Positions 8,789 through 19,339 of a DNA stretch of 64,000 bases are shown piece by piece. The notes under the pieces were generated by a model, which worked only from the letters and a program-made list of their open reading frames with translations, was not told where the DNA came from and made no database searches. The stretch covers positions 1,364,001 to 1,428,000 of the forward strand of contig NZ_OX458333.1 in assembly GCF_949769195.1 (NCBI RefSeq), written 5' to 3'. Both the position numbers and the translations under genes were made by a program. Each line of letters starts with the position of its first letter. The first letter of the stretch is position 1. Source of the DNA: Methylocaldum szegediense (GTDB lineage Bacteria > Pseudomonadota > Gammaproteobacteria > Methylococcales > Methylococcaceae).

Positions 8789-9846
8789 GCGGACGGGGCA
8801 AATGGGGTTTGAGTTTGATCGGCGTCGCCATTGTCGCCGTCGCGTTATGGTGGAGTTTGCGTCCTTCCGGGCTGCCCAAGGGCATCGCGGCCGGCAATGG
8901 GCGCATTGAAGCCACCGAAATCGATATCGCCACCAAGATGCCGGGTCGCGTCGTCGAAATCCTGAAGCGCGAGGGTGATTTCGTGGAAGCCGGCGAAGTG
9001 CTCGCGCGGATGGACACCGAGGTGTTGCGTGCACAATTGGCGGAAGCTCAGGCTCAGGTTCGCCAGGCCGAGAACGCCTACCGGACGGCGCAATCGGTCG
9101 TGGTTCAGCGCAGCAACGAATTGTCCGCCGCCGAAGCCGTCGTCGCTCAACGCCGTGCCGAACTCGACGCTGCCGAGAAGCGTCTGCGGCGCTCGCTGGC
9201 ACTGGTAGGGGAGGGCGCTGCTTCACGCCAGCAGCTTGACGACGAACGCGCCCAAATGCTGAGCGCCAGGGCGGCGGTCAGCGCGGCACAGGCGCAGGTC
9301 GCGGCAGCACGGGCCGCGATCGAGGCGGCCAAATCGCAGGTGGTGGAGGCGCAATCGGTGATCGCCGCGGCCGAGGCGACGGTTGCTCGCTTGCAAGCCG
9401 ATATCGACGATGCAGAACTCCGGGCACCGCGAGCCGGCAGGGTACAGTACCGGGTGGCGGAACCCGGCGAAGTCCTTAGCGCCGGCGGGCGCGTGCTCAA
9501 CATGGTGGATCTTTCCGATGTCTATATGACGTTCTTCCTGCCGACCGAGGCGGCCGGCCGGGTCGCCATCGGGAGCGAAGTCCGTCTGGTACTCGACGCG
9601 GTGCCGAACTATGTGATCCCGGCCAGAGCCACTTTTGTCTCCAGCGTCGCCCAATTCACCCCGAAAACGGTGGAAACCGAGAGCGAGCGTCTGAAACTGA
9701 TGTTTCGGGTGCGCGCGCATATCGATCAGGACCTTTTGAAGCGGCATCTGGAACAGGTTAAGACCGGTTTGCCCGGCATGGCTTACGTCAAGATCGACCC
9801 CAATGCCGAATGGCCCTCGGAACTCGAGATCAGAGTACCGCCATGA
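8785..9846 (+). CDS. HlyD-family membrane fusion protein of an ABC exporter (YbhG-like)
   Basis: The 353-residue adaptor has one N-terminal membrane helix (about residues 8-24) and a lipoyl half at [23 protein letters not shown] long Ala/Gln-rich coiled-coil hairpin follows (about 75-210), then the second lipoyl half [20 protein letters not shown] (first letters approximate) and a beta-barrel domain. It bridges the NodT channel and the ABC transporter encoded on either side of it. Start and stop overlap the neighbours as ATGA. The order channel-adaptor-ATPase/permease-permease resembles the E. coli ybhGFSR and yhiI-rbbA-yhhJ sets. Confidence 0.92.
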   Translation: MSGRGKWGLSLIGVAIVAVALWWSLRPSGLPKGIAAGNGRIEATEIDIATKMPGRVVEILKREGDFVEAGEVLARMDTEVLRAQLAEAQAQVRQAENAYRTAQSVVVQRSNELSAAEAVVAQRRAELDAAEKRLRRSLALVGEGAASRQQLDDERAQMLSARAAVSAAQAQVAAARAAIEAAKSQVVEAQSVIAAAEATVARLQADIDDAELRAPRAGRVQYRVAEPGEVLSAGGRVLNMVDLSDVYMTFFLPTEAAGRVAIGSEVRLVLDAVPNYVIPARATFVSSVAQFTPKTVETESERLKLMFRVRAHIDQDLLKRHLEQVKTGLPGMAYVKIDPNAEWPSELEIRVPP

Positions 9847-12590
9847 GCACTGCTGCCCTTGGGGAGCCCGTCGCCCGAATCGAGCATGTCACCCTGCGCT
9901 ACGGCGACAGAATCGCCCTCGATGATTTGAGTCTGGAGATTCCGGGCAACCGGATGGTCGGTCTGATCGGCCCGGACGGCGTTGGGAAATCCAGCCTGAT
10001 CTCGCTAATAACCGGGGCGCGAGCGATACGGCAGGGCCGGATCCAAGTGCTAGGCGGCGATATTGCGGACAAGCGGCATCGGCGCGCGCTGTATCCGCGC
10101 ATCGCCTATATGCCGCAAGGATTGGGCAAGAATCTTTACCCAACCTTGTCGGTATTCGAGAACGTCGATTTCTTCGGCCGGCTGTTCGGGCAGGGGGAAG
10201 CGGAACGTCGGGAGCGTATAGCCGAATTGTTGGAAAGCACCGGTCTCGCACCGTTCCGAGATCGCCCCGCGGGAAAGCTTTCGGGCGGCATGAAACAGAA
10301 ACTCGGGCTTTGTTGCGCGCTGATTCACGACCCCGACCTTTTGGTGCTGGACGAGCCGACCACCGGGGTCGATCCCTTGTCGAGGGCGCAGTTCTGGGAA
10401 CTGATCGACCGGTTACGCGCACGCCACACAGGCATGAGCATCCTGGTTTCGACCGCTTACATGGAAGAGGCGGAGCGTTTCGACTGGCTGGTGGCCATGG
10501 ATGCGGGCCGGGTTCTCGCAACCGGCAATGCGGCCGAGCTCCGCGCCCGCACCGGTGCGGACACGCTAGAGGCGGCGTTCATACGGCTGATGCCGGAGGA
10601 AAAGCGCAAGCGCCATCGGCCCGTGGTGATTCCGCCGCGCGAAACCGGCGGCGCAAGAGAAATCGCGATCGAGGCTCAGGGGCTGACCATGCGCTTCGGC
10701 GATTTCGTCGCGGTCGATCAGGTCGACCTCAGCATCGAGCGTGGTGAGATTTTCGGGTTTCTGGGCTCGAACGGCTGCGGTAAGACGACCACGATGAAAA
10801 TGCTCACCGGACTTCTGCCGCCCAGCGAAGGCGAGGCGCGACTGTTCGGCCGGGTGGTCGACGCCCGCAATCTGGAAACCCGCAAGCGCGTCGGCTACAT
10901 GTCCCAGGCCTTTTCCCTGTATTCCGAGCTGACCGTGCGGCAGAACCTGGAATTGCACGCCAAGCTGTTCCACTTGCCTGATGCCGAAATTCCCGCTCGC
11001 GTCGCCGAAGTGGCCGAGCGTTTCCTGCTGACGACGGTCATGGACGCCCTACCGGACGCACTGCCGCTGGGGCTACGCCAGCGTTTGTCCTTGGCGGTGG
11101 CGGTCATCCATAAGCCGGACCTCCTGATCCTGGACGAGCCGACCTCGGGCGTCGATCCGATCGCGCGTGACATGTTTTGGCAGCTGATGATCGATCTCGC
11201 ACGCCGTGACCGCGTCACCATTTTCATCTCAACCCACTTTATGAACGAGGCCGAGCGCTGCGACCGCGTATCGCTGATGCACGCGGGCAAAGTGCTGGCC
11301 AGCGACGCACCTGCCGTGCTCGTCGAACGCAGCGGGCGCGCCACGCTGGAGGAGGCGTTCATCGATTATCTGAAACGAGCGAGCGGGGATGACGACCCGC
11401 CGGCCGCGCCGCTGCCGCCTCCCGCACCCCGGAACGCCGCTCCGGCACACACGGCTGCCGCCCGTTTCAGCCCGTTGCGCTTATTCAGCTATAGCTGGCG
11501 CGAAATGCTGGAATTGCGCCGCGATCCGCTGCGCGGGGCGATTTCGCTGTTCGGCACCGTGCTCCTGATGTTCATCATGGGCTACGGTATCAGCATGGAC
11601 GTGGAGGACCTGAACTTTGCCGTGCTGGATCGCGATCAGACGACGCTCAGTAGCAATTACATACTCAACCTCGCCGGCTCGCGTTATTTCATCGAGCGGC
11701 CGCCGATCGCCGATTATGACGAACTCGACCGGCGCATGCGCAGCGGCGAACTGAGCCTGGCCCTGGAAATTCCGCCCAATTTCGCCCGCGACGTGGCGCG
11801 CGGCGATACCGTCAGAATCGGTACCTGGATCGACGGTGCCATGCCCTCACGTGCCGAAAACGTGCACGGCTATGTACAGGCCATGCACCAGGGCTGGCTG
11901 ATGGAGCAGGCACGCCTCCGCGATACGGGTCGACTGCCGCCCGGTTTGATCTCGATCGAAGCGCGCTATCGCTATAACCCGGACGTCAAGAGTCTGCCGG
12001 CCATGGTTCCGGCAGTGATTCCGATCTTGCTGATGCTGATCCCGGCCATGCTTACCGCCCTCAGCGTGGTGCGCGAAAAAGAACTCGGCTCCATACTCAA
12101 TTTGTACGTCACGCCGGTGACCAAGTTGGAGTTTTTGGTCGGCAAGCAACTGCCGTACATCGCCATGGCCATGGTCAACTTTCTTTTACTGTGCGTCTTG
12201 GCCGTTTACGTTTTCGATGTACCGCTCAAAGGCGACTTTCTGCTCCTTACCGTGGGCGCGCTGTTCTACGTGACGGCGGCCACCGGGCTCGGTCTTCTGA
12301 TCTCGGCTTTTACCCGCACTCAGATCGCTGCCATTTTCGCCACCACCATCGCTACGATCATTCCGGCCTCGCAATTTTCCGGCATGCTCGATCCCGTGTC
12401 GTCGCTGACAGGCGGGGCTCGCCTGATCGGTGAGGTCTATCCCACCACCTATTTCCTAATCATCAGCCGCGGCACGTTTTCCAAGGCCTTGGGTTTTGCC
12501 GATCTTGGTTTCTCTCTGCTGCCGCTCGCCTTGGCCATTCCGGTGATCCTGATCTTGAGCATCGCACTGCTGAAAAAACAGGAACGTTAG
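9843..12590 (+). CDS. RbbA-like fusion: two ABC ATPase domains plus ABC-2 permease domain
   Basis: The 915-residue protein joins three modules. ATPase 1 (about 10-230) has Walker [10 protein letters not shown], signature KLSGGMKQK and Walker [14 protein letters not shown]. ATPase 2 (about 285-510) has Walker [10 protein letters not shown] and Walker [14 protein letters not shown], but its signature is the degenerate LPLGLRQR. The last 370 residues form an ABC-2 type membrane domain with an N-terminal helix, a large periplasmic loop and a C-terminal group of helices. Fusions of this type occur in RbbA/YhiH. Together with the next permease it likely powers drug or metabolite export. The start at 9843 overlaps the adaptor stop. 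Confidence 0.92.
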   Translation: MSTAALGEPVARIEHVTLRYGDRIALDDLSLEIPGNRMVGLIGPDGVGKSSLISLITGARAIRQGRIQVLGGDIADKRHRRALYPRIAYMPQGLGKNLYPTLSVFENVDFFGRLFGQGEAERRERIAELLESTGLAPFRDRPAGKLSGGMKQKLGLCCALIHDPDLLVLDEPTTGVDPLSRAQFWELIDRLRARHTGMSILVSTAYMEEAERFDWLVAMDAGRVLATGNAAELRARTGADTLEAAFIRLMPEEKRKRHRPVVIPPRETGGAREIAIEAQGLTMRFGDFVAVDQVDLSIERGEIFGFLGSNGCGKTTTMKMLTGLLPPSEGEARLFGRVVDARNLETRKRVGYMSQAFSLYSELTVRQNLELHAKLFHLPDAEIPARVAEVAERFLLTTVMDALPDALPLGLRQRLSLAVAVIHKPDLLILDEPTSGVDPIARDMFWQLMIDLARRDRVTIFISTHFMNEAERCDRVSLMHAGKVLASDAPAVLVERSGRATLEEAFIDYLKRASGDDDPPAAPLPPPAPRNAAPAHTAAARFSPLRLFSYSWREMLELRRDPLRGAISLFGTVLLMFIMGYGISMDVEDLNFAVLDRDQTTLSSNYILNLAGSRYFIERPPIADYDELDRRMRSGELSLALEIPPNFARDVARGDTVRIGTWIDGAMPSRAENVHGYVQAMHQGWLMEQARLRDTGRLPPGLISIEARYRYNPDVKSLPAMVPAVIPILLMLIPAMLTALSVVREKELGSILNLYVTPVTKLEFLVGKQLPYIAMAMVNFLLLCVLAVYVFDVPLKGDFLLLTVGALFYVTAATGLGLLISAFTRTQIAAIFATTIATIIPASQFSGMLDPVSSLTGGARLIGEVYPTTYFLIISRGTFSKALGFADLGFSLLPLALAIPVILILSIALLKKQER

Positions 12591-12592
12591 CC

Positions 12593-13717
12593 ATGCGCAC
12601 TCTGCTCAACATCTTTCATCTCGGAATCAAGGAGCTGCGGGGGCTCGGACGAGACACCCTGATGCTGGTGCTGATCGTGTATTCCTTCTCGTTCCAGGTG
12701 TATGTCGCCGCGACGGGACTTCCCGAGGCGATGCACAAGGCGCCCATCGCGATCGTCGACGAAGACCATTCGCAATTGTCGACCCGTATCATCAACGCCT
12801 TTTACCCGCCTCATTTTCTGCCGCCCGCGATCATCGACTACCAGGCCATGGATCCGGGCATGGACGCGGGCCTCTACACCTTCGTCCTCGACATTCCACC
12901 CAATTTCCAGCGCGACGTGCTGGCGGGGCGCCAGCCGGCGATCCAGCTCAACATCGACGCCACGCGGATGTCACAGGCCTTCATCGGCAATAGTTATATC
13001 CAGAACATCATCAACGGCGAGGTTGCCGATTTCGTCGAAGGCCAGCGTACTGTCGCCACGCTGCCGGTCGAACTCGAAGTGCGCATGCGTTTCAATCCAA
13101 ATCTGACCTCCACCTGGTTCGGCTCGGTGATGCAGGTCATCAACAGCGTCACCATGCTGTCCATCATCCTGACCGGCGCGGCCCTGATCCGAGAGCGCGA
13201 ACACGGTACCCTCGAACATCTCCTGGTGATGCCGCTGACGCCTTTCGAAATCATGATGAGCAAGGTGTGGTCCATGGGGCTGGTCGTGGTCGTGGTGGCG
13301 ACGGCTTCGGTCATTTTCGTGGTGCAGAGGGCGCTGGGCGTGCCGATCGAGGGTTCGATCGTGTTGTTCGTCTTGGGGACCGCGCTGCACTTGTTCGCTA
13401 CGACCTCCATGGGCATTTTTCTCGGTACGGTGGCACGCTCAATGCCGCAGATGGGCTTGTTGATGATCATCGTCCTGCTGCCCTTGCAGATGCTCTCGGG
13501 CAGCACCACCCCTCGGGAAAGCATGCCGCAACTGGTGCAGACCATCATGCTGGCGGCGCCGACCACTCATTTCGTCGCGCTCGCCCAAGCCATTCTCTAT
13601 CGCGGGGCAGGTTTCGGCATCGTCTGGCCGCAATTCCTTGCCTTGCTCGGGATCGGGGGTGTTTTCTTCGCCCTGGCTCTAGCTCGGTTCCGCCGAGCGA
13701 TCGGCTCGATGGCGTGA
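12593..13717 (+). CDS. ABC-2 type permease (YhhJ-like)
   Basis: The 374-residue membrane protein has one N-terminal hydrophobic segment, a periplasmic domain of about 150 residues, and a C-terminal block of about five helices containing the ABC-2 signature region IREREHGTLEHLLVMPLTPFE. It starts two bases after the fusion protein stops. It is most likely the second half of the membrane channel, pairing with the permease module fused to the ATPases. Confidence 0.9.
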   Translation: MRTLLNIFHLGIKELRGLGRDTLMLVLIVYSFSFQVYVAATGLPEAMHKAPIAIVDEDHSQLSTRIINAFYPPHFLPPAIIDYQAMDPGMDAGLYTFVLDIPPNFQRDVLAGRQPAIQLNIDATRMSQAFIGNSYIQNIINGEVADFVEGQRTVATLPVELEVRMRFNPNLTSTWFGSVMQVINSVTMLSIILTGAALIREREHGTLEHLLVMPLTPFEIMMSKVWSMGLVVVVVATASVIFVVQRALGVPIEGSIVLFVLGTALHLFATTSMGIFLGTVARSMPQMGLLMIIVLLPLQMLSGSTTPRESMPQLVQTIMLAAPTTHFVALAQAILYRGAGFGIVWPQFLALLGIGGVFFALALARFRRAIGSMA

Positions 13718-13761
13718 GCGGTTCCTCACGCATGCGGAGGTATCCTCGGCGCAGCTTTCGG

Positions 13762-14982
13762 ATGTACCATGTGAAACGGGCCCTGATCCTGGTCTTGTCC
13801 ATGTTGTGTGGTTGCGCTCATCAACAGTTCGTCACCCAGCCCTATCCCCGATGGGGACAGGAGATCTGGTTATCCCGAGGCGACCGCGAACCCTTGTTGC
13901 CGATGCGCGTCCAGATGCCGCCGCAACCTGCCGCCGCCCCGGCCTGCCTCATGATCGTCCATGGCATGAACGAATATATCGGCCGCTATGGCGAAATCGC
14001 AGCTCATTTCGCGAAACGTTTCATCGTCGCGGGTTTCGATTTGTACGCGCACGGCCTATCCAATCCCACCCTGCTGGCAGCCGATCGCGCCATCGCTGCC
14101 GGCGAGACCTCGTTCGATGTCGGCAACGCCTATCTAGCACAGACCGGTTTGCGCAACTTGGGGCCGATGCGGCGGGATTTGGATCAGGCGCTACGGCAAA
14201 CGATCGAGATCTGCGACCGGAACGCAAAACCCGACCTTCCGATATTCATCGTTTCGCACAGCCTGGGCTCCTTGATTTCCGCATCTTATCTGCTCGAAAA
14301 AACTTCAACACCCGACCCACGGGACCGAATACGGGGTATCGTGTTCTTGGGCCCGGCATTCGCAGTGACCGAGGTTCCGGGTTGGCGCGGCTATTTCCAA
14401 ACGCCCGTCGTGAAACTGTCGTTTTATGCCGAGGAACATTTTCTTCGCTCCCATGGGGAGCCGCTTCCGCTGCTGATCGCCAATCAAGCGCTGTCGCTGG
14501 TGACGGTTCCCGTGCTCGACGGACTGTTCGAGGTGCTGTCCTGGCCGGGATTACGGCGCGTTTTTTCGCCCACGACGCCGAGCTGGGTGCCGGAGTACCT
14601 GAGCGACTCGGAGGAGGAGAGGGCACGTCACCGGGCCGACGGTTATATCATCCGCCGCAGCATCCTGCGCTACGTCAAGGGCGTCGAGGCCGAGATCGTT
14701 CGCTTCAGGAGGGACATGGCGGAATTTGCGACGCCGTATTTCCTCGTTTACTCCGTCGGGGATCCGATCACCCCGGCCTGGGGCAACCACGATTTTGCCG
14801 CCAAAACCCTCGACAAGCATCGGGACAATCAAGTCCTGCCGCTCGTCGACAAGGTTCACCACGAGCATCTGTTCTCCGCCCCGCCTTTGCGTGACGAACT
14901 GCTCGGAAAGATCGAGCGATGGCTGGACCGCCGTCTGAGATCTTTGCACGAAGTCGCGGCGGAGCGAGCAAAGGAGCGATGA
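13762..14982 (+). CDS. Lipoprotein alpha/beta hydrolase (monoacylglycerol-lipase-like)
   Basis: The 406-residue protein starts with a lipoprotein-type signal (ILVLSMLCGC, lipidated Cys at about residue 17). The rest is an alpha/beta hydrolase fold: LMIVHGMNEYIGRYGEIAAHF matches the oxyanion region, FIVSHSLGSL is the nucleophile elbow with Ser, VYSVGDPITP holds the probable acid, and VHHEHLF the probable His. This arrangement resembles Hydrolase_4 lysophospholipases and monoacylglycerol lipases. The ATG at 13762 gives a proper signal; longer frames upstream lie inside the permease gene. It is 44 bases behind the permease, so it may belong to the operon, but its link to export is unknown. Confidence 0.8.
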   Translation: MYHVKRALILVLSMLCGCAHQQFVTQPYPRWGQEIWLSRGDREPLLPMRVQMPPQPAAAPACLMIVHGMNEYIGRYGEIAAHFAKRFIVAGFDLYAHGLSNPTLLAADRAIAAGETSFDVGNAYLAQTGLRNLGPMRRDLDQALRQTIEICDRNAKPDLPIFIVSHSLGSLISASYLLEKTSTPDPRDRIRGIVFLGPAFAVTEVPGWRGYFQTPVVKLSFYAEEHFLRSHGEPLPLLIANQALSLVTVPVLDGLFEVLSWPGLRRVFSPTTPSWVPEYLSDSEEERARHRADGYIIRRSILRYVKGVEAEIVRFRRDMAEFATPYFLVYSVGDPITPAWGNHDFAAKTLDKHRDNQVLPLVDKVHHEHLFSAPPLRDELLGKIERWLDRRLRSLHEVAAERAKER

Positions 14983-15006
14983 TCGAATAAGCTCATCTCA
15001 GCAGGC

Positions 15007-15057
15007 GGTTCGTCATGCGCTCTTCGACTTCGCTCGGGACGGGTCTACCGAAGGGTT
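15007..15057. repeat. Dispersed CTTCGAC...CGAAGGG repeat copy
   Basis: This intergenic stretch holds TCTTCGACTTCGCTCGGGAC and, shortly after, ACCGAAGGGTT. The same core occurs at 53537-53607 and 59788-59844. It lies between the convergent hydrolase and symporter genes. The copy is imperfect. Confidence 0.5.
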
Positions 15058-15093
15058 TTGGGAACTTATTCCATTTCTCAACAACGGATGGAA

Positions 15094-16461
15094 TTATGCC
15101 GCCCCATCTGCATCAGACCTGAAAACGCCGGTCCGCCGCGCAGCGATTTGTTCCCGGAGTGCGCGCTGCCGAACGCGATCGATCGGAAAATTCCACATGA
15201 GCGGGAGCCCCGATGCGATGATGAGGCAGGGCAGCCAGCCGTAGATGATCAACAGCCATTTTTTCGCGTCCGGGTCCTGAGCCGGGGCGGACGGCTCGAA
15301 ACCGAAGGCGGCGGGCAGGGCGGTGCCCAAGAGAACGCCCAGGGCGACGGCCAGTTTGATGGCGATGCCCCACACCGCGAAGAAGAGTCCCGTGCGCTGC
15401 CGGCCGGATGCGACGATGTCGTGATCCACCACGTCGGCCGCGATCGAATTCGCCAGCATGAACAGCGAAGCGAGGCTCGAACCCCGCAAGACGATCAGTG
15501 TCGCGTAGAAGCCGGTGTCGCCCCGATCCACCCAGGGAAATCCCAGGCTGGACACGCCGATCCAGAGCGCCGCCAGACAAATCGCCCGATGCTTGCCGAT
15601 GCGATTCGCGATATTCATCCACACCGGCACCATGGCGAGGGAAATGAGATTCTCGGCGAGAATCATCGTGGCGAAGATCTCGGGGCGTCCGACCACATGA
15701 GTCAGTACCAGTCTGTGGAGCGTGGCTTGAATCAGTACGGCCGTGCCCAGAAGCAGCAAAGTGACCAGGGTCCGCACGAAAGCCCAATTGTGCAGTACCA
15801 GCCGGAGCCCGGCCCAGCCCTCGTGGCGCTCGCCCGCCAGTTCCTCGGAGGGAAATTCCGGCACCTTGACCAGGGCCAAGGTCACCAGCGGCGGCAAGCT
15901 GAAAACGATGATCAGGGCGATAACCCGGAGTTGTTCCCGGTTATCCACATAGCCAAGAAAATCCATGGCTGAAAGCACGACCAGGAACAGGATCTGCCCC
16001 AGGGCGCCCGATCCCTCGCGCCAAGCGGCCACGTGCGTACGCTCGGTGTAGTCCGTGGAAAGTTCGGCTCCCCAGGCTTTGTGCGGCAAATCCACCAGGG
16101 TGAAGCCGAGAAAGAGCAGGCTCGCCCAGACGAACAGGTAGAGCAACGAAACCTGTCCGGCCGGTGCGAAGACCATCCAGGCGGACAGCATCAGGAGCGG
16201 TGTTCCGAGAGCGATCCAGGGCTTGCGGCGGCCCCAGGATGTCTTGAAGCGGTCGCTCAGAATGCCGACCAGCGGATCGGTCACCATGTCCGTCGCCCGC
16301 GACGCGGCGATCGCCAAGCCTACACCAGCGAGCGGCAAGCCTAGGTCGTCGGCATAGAAAGCCGGGACGAACAAGGCTACCGGCAAGGTCGCTACCGCAT
16401 GTGTGAGGTGCGGCGCCGCGTAGTACAGCATGAGCTTTTGAGAAAGCGGCGGTCTATCCAT
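15094..16461 (-). CDS. MFS transporter of the GPH (MelB-like sugar:cation symporter) family
   Basis: The 455-residue protein has about twelve hydrophobic helices. The loop between helices 2 and 3 reads RATDMVTDPLVGILSDRFKTSWGRRKPW, matching the D-P-x-x-G-x-x-x-D-R and G-R-R-K/R-P-W signatures of the GPH family. These transporters usually move sugars or glycosides with cations; the substrate here cannot be told. The ATG at 16461 fits the family start (PPLSQKLMLYYAAPHL). A longer open frame upstream overlaps the divergent gene's leader and is unlikely. It is divergent from the glycosyltransferase gene. Confidence 0.85.
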   Translation of the reverse strand: MDRPPLSQKLMLYYAAPHLTHAVATLPVALFVPAFYADDLGLPLAGVGLAIAASRATDMVTDPLVGILSDRFKTSWGRRKPWIALGTPLLMLSAWMVFAPAGQVSLLYLFVWASLLFLGFTLVDLPHKAWGAELSTDYTERTHVAAWREGSGALGQILFLVVLSAMDFLGYVDNREQLRVIALIIVFSLPPLVTLALVKVPEFPSEELAGERHEGWAGLRLVLHNWAFVRTLVTLLLLGTAVLIQATLHRLVLTHVVGRPEIFATMILAENLISLAMVPVWMNIANRIGKHRAICLAALWIGVSSLGFPWVDRGDTGFYATLIVLRGSSLASLFMLANSIAADVVDHDIVASGRQRTGLFFAVWGIAIKLAVALGVLLGTALPAAFGFEPSAPAQDPDAKKWLLIIYGWLPCLIIASGLPLMWNFPIDRVRQRALREQIAARRTGVFRSDADGAA

Positions 16462-16638
16462 GGTCTTGCGGAAAGACAATAATCCTGGAGTGTACGCGCC
16501 TTGCCGGCCATTGCAACGCCTGTATCCGGCCTGGGTTTCGGACGCGTTCCGGAATCGAACAGCGGCGTCTTGTTTTCCGGTAGTCACAGCCGAAGCGGTG
16601 AACGATGCGGTCCATGGGGCGAGGACAGGAGGAAAGCT

Positions 16639-17649
16639 TTGCGGATTCTCGTGATTAGCGATGCCTGGCATCCTCAGATCAACGGTGTCGTCACGACCTT
16701 GACCAACACCCGGCGCGCTCTGGAAAACTCGGGACACACGGTCGAGATCATCACGCCCGACCGGTTTCGAACCTGGCCGTGTCCGGGCTACCCGGCGGTG
16801 CGCCTGGCCTTCTTGTGCGGACCTTGCCTAAGACCTCTGATCGAAGCCTTTCGGCCGGATGCGATTCACATCGTGACCGAAGGGCCGGTCGGCTTCGCCG
16901 CCCGACGTTACTGCCGCGAGAAAGGCTACGCGTATACGACCTCATACCACAGCCATTTCCACGAATACTTGAAGCTCCGCGCCGGCATTCCCTTGAGCGT
17001 GAGCTGGACCTATCTGCGCTGGTTCCACTGCCGCAGCCACAGGATCATGGTCGCAACGGACTCGCTCGAGCAAGAACTGGCGTCCAAGGGTTTTCGCAGG
17101 CTGGTGCGCTGGTCGCGGGGTGTCGATACCGAACTTTTCCGGCCGTGGGGTAAAACGTTTCTCGATGATCAACGTCCGATTTTCTTGTACGCCGGGCGCG
17201 TCGCCGTCGAGAAGAACGTAGAGGACTTTCTCCGGCTCGATTTGCCTGGAACGCGATATGTCGTCGGCGACGGACCGCAACGAAGGGAGTTGGAAACCAA
17301 GTATCCAAACGTGCGTTTCGTGGGTTATCAAACGGGCGAGGCTCTGGCGCGCCACATGGCGGCGGCGGGCGTGATGGTGTTTCCGAGCCGCACCGATACC
17401 TTTGGTTTGGTGATGTTGGAAGCTCTGGCCTGCGGCGTACCGGTCGCTGCCTATCCGGTGAGGGCGACACGAGACGTGATCATTGACGGGCGCGTGGGGA
17501 TTCTGGACAACGATCTCCGCCAAGCCGCCCTAAAGGCCTTGTCGCTTGATCCCCAGGAGTGCCGGCAGTATGCACAGCAATTTTCCTGGGAAGCGTGTTC
17601 CAGGCAGTTCGTGGAAAATTTGGTTCCAATGAGAATGAGAACCGACTGA
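16639..17649 (+). CDS. GT4-family glycosyltransferase
   Basis: The 336-residue protein starts ILVISDAWHPQINGVVTTL, the donor-loop start typical of GT4 enzymes that modify diacylglycerol or phosphatidylinositol (GPI-GlcNAc-transferase-like/SQD2-like group). The C-terminal half has FLYAGRVAVEKNVEDFL and the E-x7-E type motif in PSRTDTFGLVMLEALACGVPV. It probably transfers a sugar from a nucleotide donor to a lipid or glycan. TTG at 16639 is preferred because AGGAGGA lies six bases before it and the protein then begins directly with the family motif. Upstream open sequence does not look like protein. Confidence 0.85.
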   Translation: MRILVISDAWHPQINGVVTTLTNTRRALENSGHTVEIITPDRFRTWPCPGYPAVRLAFLCGPCLRPLIEAFRPDAIHIVTEGPVGFAARRYCREKGYAYTTSYHSHFHEYLKLRAGIPLSVSWTYLRWFHCRSHRIMVATDSLEQELASKGFRRLVRWSRGVDTELFRPWGKTFLDDQRPIFLYAGRVAVEKNVEDFLRLDLPGTRYVVGDGPQRRELETKYPNVRFVGYQTGEALARHMAAAGVMVFPSRTDTFGLVMLEALACGVPVAAYPVRATRDVIIDGRVGILDNDLRQAALKALSLDPQECRQYAQQFSWEACSRQFVENLVPMRMRTD

Positions 17650-17709
17650 TGCTGCTCCTGAAGTGAACGATCCAGGCTGGTGCAACCGTGCGATTTTCGA
17701 CGGCCACAT

Positions 17710-18423
17710 CTACCGGCTACCGTCGGGCAGCAGAAAAATGACGGTTCCTCGATAGGCTGGGTGTTTTTGGACCATAGCGAGGGCATCCCGATCGTAATTC
17801 CCGTGTTCGACCAAGCCGAGCTTGAAGGGTACGGACAGTGTTCTGGTCGACAAGCGCTCGAAGTAGCGCCGGTGCTCCTTTATCGGCTGCCTTCCCTGGT
17901 AGGCTTGGAACACGATTTCGTCCACCACGCCTTCCAAAGCGTTCAGATCCTCGAGCTTTCCCTGGCTCGCCCAATCCATCAGGCCGGTGACGCTCAGGCG
18001 ATAGCGGGTCGGCAGGGCGGCTCTGATTCGTCTAAGCAGTTCGCCATAACGATCCAGATGTCGGGTGCGGGCATCGAAGTCGATTTGGATTCCCCATACC
18101 GGATTACGTTTCGCCTCAAACGCCTGAAGATCCCGTCCCGCCTGGCGTTGTAGCGAGGTCGGCCAATCCATGGTTTCGAGCCGGTAAACCAGAATGAGGG
18201 GATTAGCCGAAGCGGTTGGAGGAGGGAAGCCGCGACGCTGAAAAACGGCATTACCACCACGTATCAGAAGTTCCCCTTGGAGTAGATAAAGCGTGCCGGC
18301 TTCACCCGATACCCGACCGGGGTGAACCTTGGGGTGCCAGGCCCAATAATCGTAACCTGCCCGGGCGTCGCCAAGCCATGTACACCCGGCGAGGAAAAGT
18401 GCGATTACGGCGTATAAAGACAA
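17710..18423 (-). CDS. DUF3142 lipoprotein
   Basis: The product of about 237 residues begins with a lipoprotein signal, LYAVIALFLAGC, if translation starts at TTG 18423; no ATG is suitably placed, so the start is uncertain. The mature part fits DUF3142: an early W-A-W-H-P, LILVYRLETMDW, then IQIDFDARTRHLDRYGELL and DEIVFQAYQG. The family has a barrel-like, glycosidase-like appearance (conserved D-x-D) but no proven activity that I know. It is convergent with the glycosyltransferase, which may hint at a glycan theme. Confidence 0.65.
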   Translation of the reverse strand: MSLYAVIALFLAGCTWLGDARAGYDYWAWHPKVHPGRVSGEAGTLYLLQGELLIRGGNAVFQRRGFPPPTASANPLILVYRLETMDWPTSLQRQAGRDLQAFEAKRNPVWGIQIDFDARTRHLDRYGELLRRIRAALPTRYRLSVTGLMDWASQGKLEDLNALEGVVDEIVFQAYQGRQPIKEHRRYFERLSTRTLSVPFKLGLVEHGNYDRDALAMVQKHPAYRGTVIFLLPDGSR

Positions 18424-18619
18424 CGAAGCCCCGTTAGAATCGTTCAAACCTTCAACGTTTTCGAAAGGAACGGGTCGCAGTCTCGAAACGAAGGTTAGCG
18501 ACGAAAGAGAAATCGGACGTGTAACGGCCCGCCATAGTGGGATCGGATCGCCACCGGACTCGCTCGGCGCAGCACTTCGTTGTCGTTCCAGCGGGTGCGG
18601 CGATCCGTTTGACCGTGGG

Positions 18620-19087
18620 TCATCCGGCGGCATTCCGGGCTATGCCGAGTCGTACGCCGAACATGACAGCGCCTGTGGTGATAACAGCGGAGAAGACGTT
18701 CATCAAAACGGAGAGTTGGACGTTTTCCATCCATAGACCGACTGCGATAGATATCGCCGCCACCACGCCGCCGAGCTTGTATTCGGCGTGTTTTGCGACT
18801 CGAGCGCAAACGAACCCGCCAAGTACGGAAAACAAGATGCAGACTGCGGCGCCGGCGACGGACGGCCACGAGTTCGGAGAAACATTCTGTAGGGTAACGG
18901 CGACGTAATCCTCGCTTGTGCCGGACGAGATGAGACTGATCGCATAGATCATGCCTATCAACACGGCAGATAACAAAGTACCCCCGAAGTCGACGGCCAA
19001 GGCGAGAAGTATCGCTTTGAGGGGCGATCCGCGTTCGACCGTGAAGTCGTCGAAGTAAATTGTTGGAGGCGCGAAAGAATTGGACAT
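18620..19087 (-). CDS. Small integral membrane protein, unknown function
   Basis: The 155-residue protein has four clear hydrophobic segments, for example ALAVDFGGTLLSAVLIGMIY and VMFGVRLGIA at the end, after a short polar N-terminus (SNSFAPPTIYFDDFTVERG). I do not recognise a family. The ATG at 19087 is preferred over one 24 bases upstream because GGGAG lies seven bases before it. It points the same way as the DUF3142 gene, with 196 bases between them. Confidence 0.6.
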   Translation of the reverse strand: MSNSFAPPTIYFDDFTVERGSPLKAILLALAVDFGGTLLSAVLIGMIYAISLISSGTSEDYVAVTLQNVSPNSWPSVAGAAVCILFSVLGGFVCARVAKHAEYKLGGVVAAISIAVGLWMENVQLSVLMNVFSAVITTGAVMFGVRLGIARNAAG

Positions 19088-19339
19088 CGAATACTCCCAC
19101 GAAGGTGTCAAACTTGAAATCGACGAAAAATGCCGCCTTTTACAACGTCAAAACGAGCCCGGCCGATTGCTCTGAATGGCAGGTGACGTGCCGAGATCGA
19201 ACCGATACGGAATGAAGTCTAGTGCATTTTCGTCTCGCGCTGACGGCTCGGTTTCTTCGGGTTCGTGCTTAGTTTGTACGCCCGAATTGGAGCCTGGCCG
19301 TCGGCGCTTTGTCGGTGTCGCGGGTTTGCAGGAACTGCT

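Noticed and set aside
13806-14894. Open frame of 362 codons inside the lipoprotein hydrolase gene
   Set aside because: Shifted frame of a gene with clear motifs; the product is Arg-rich without structure.
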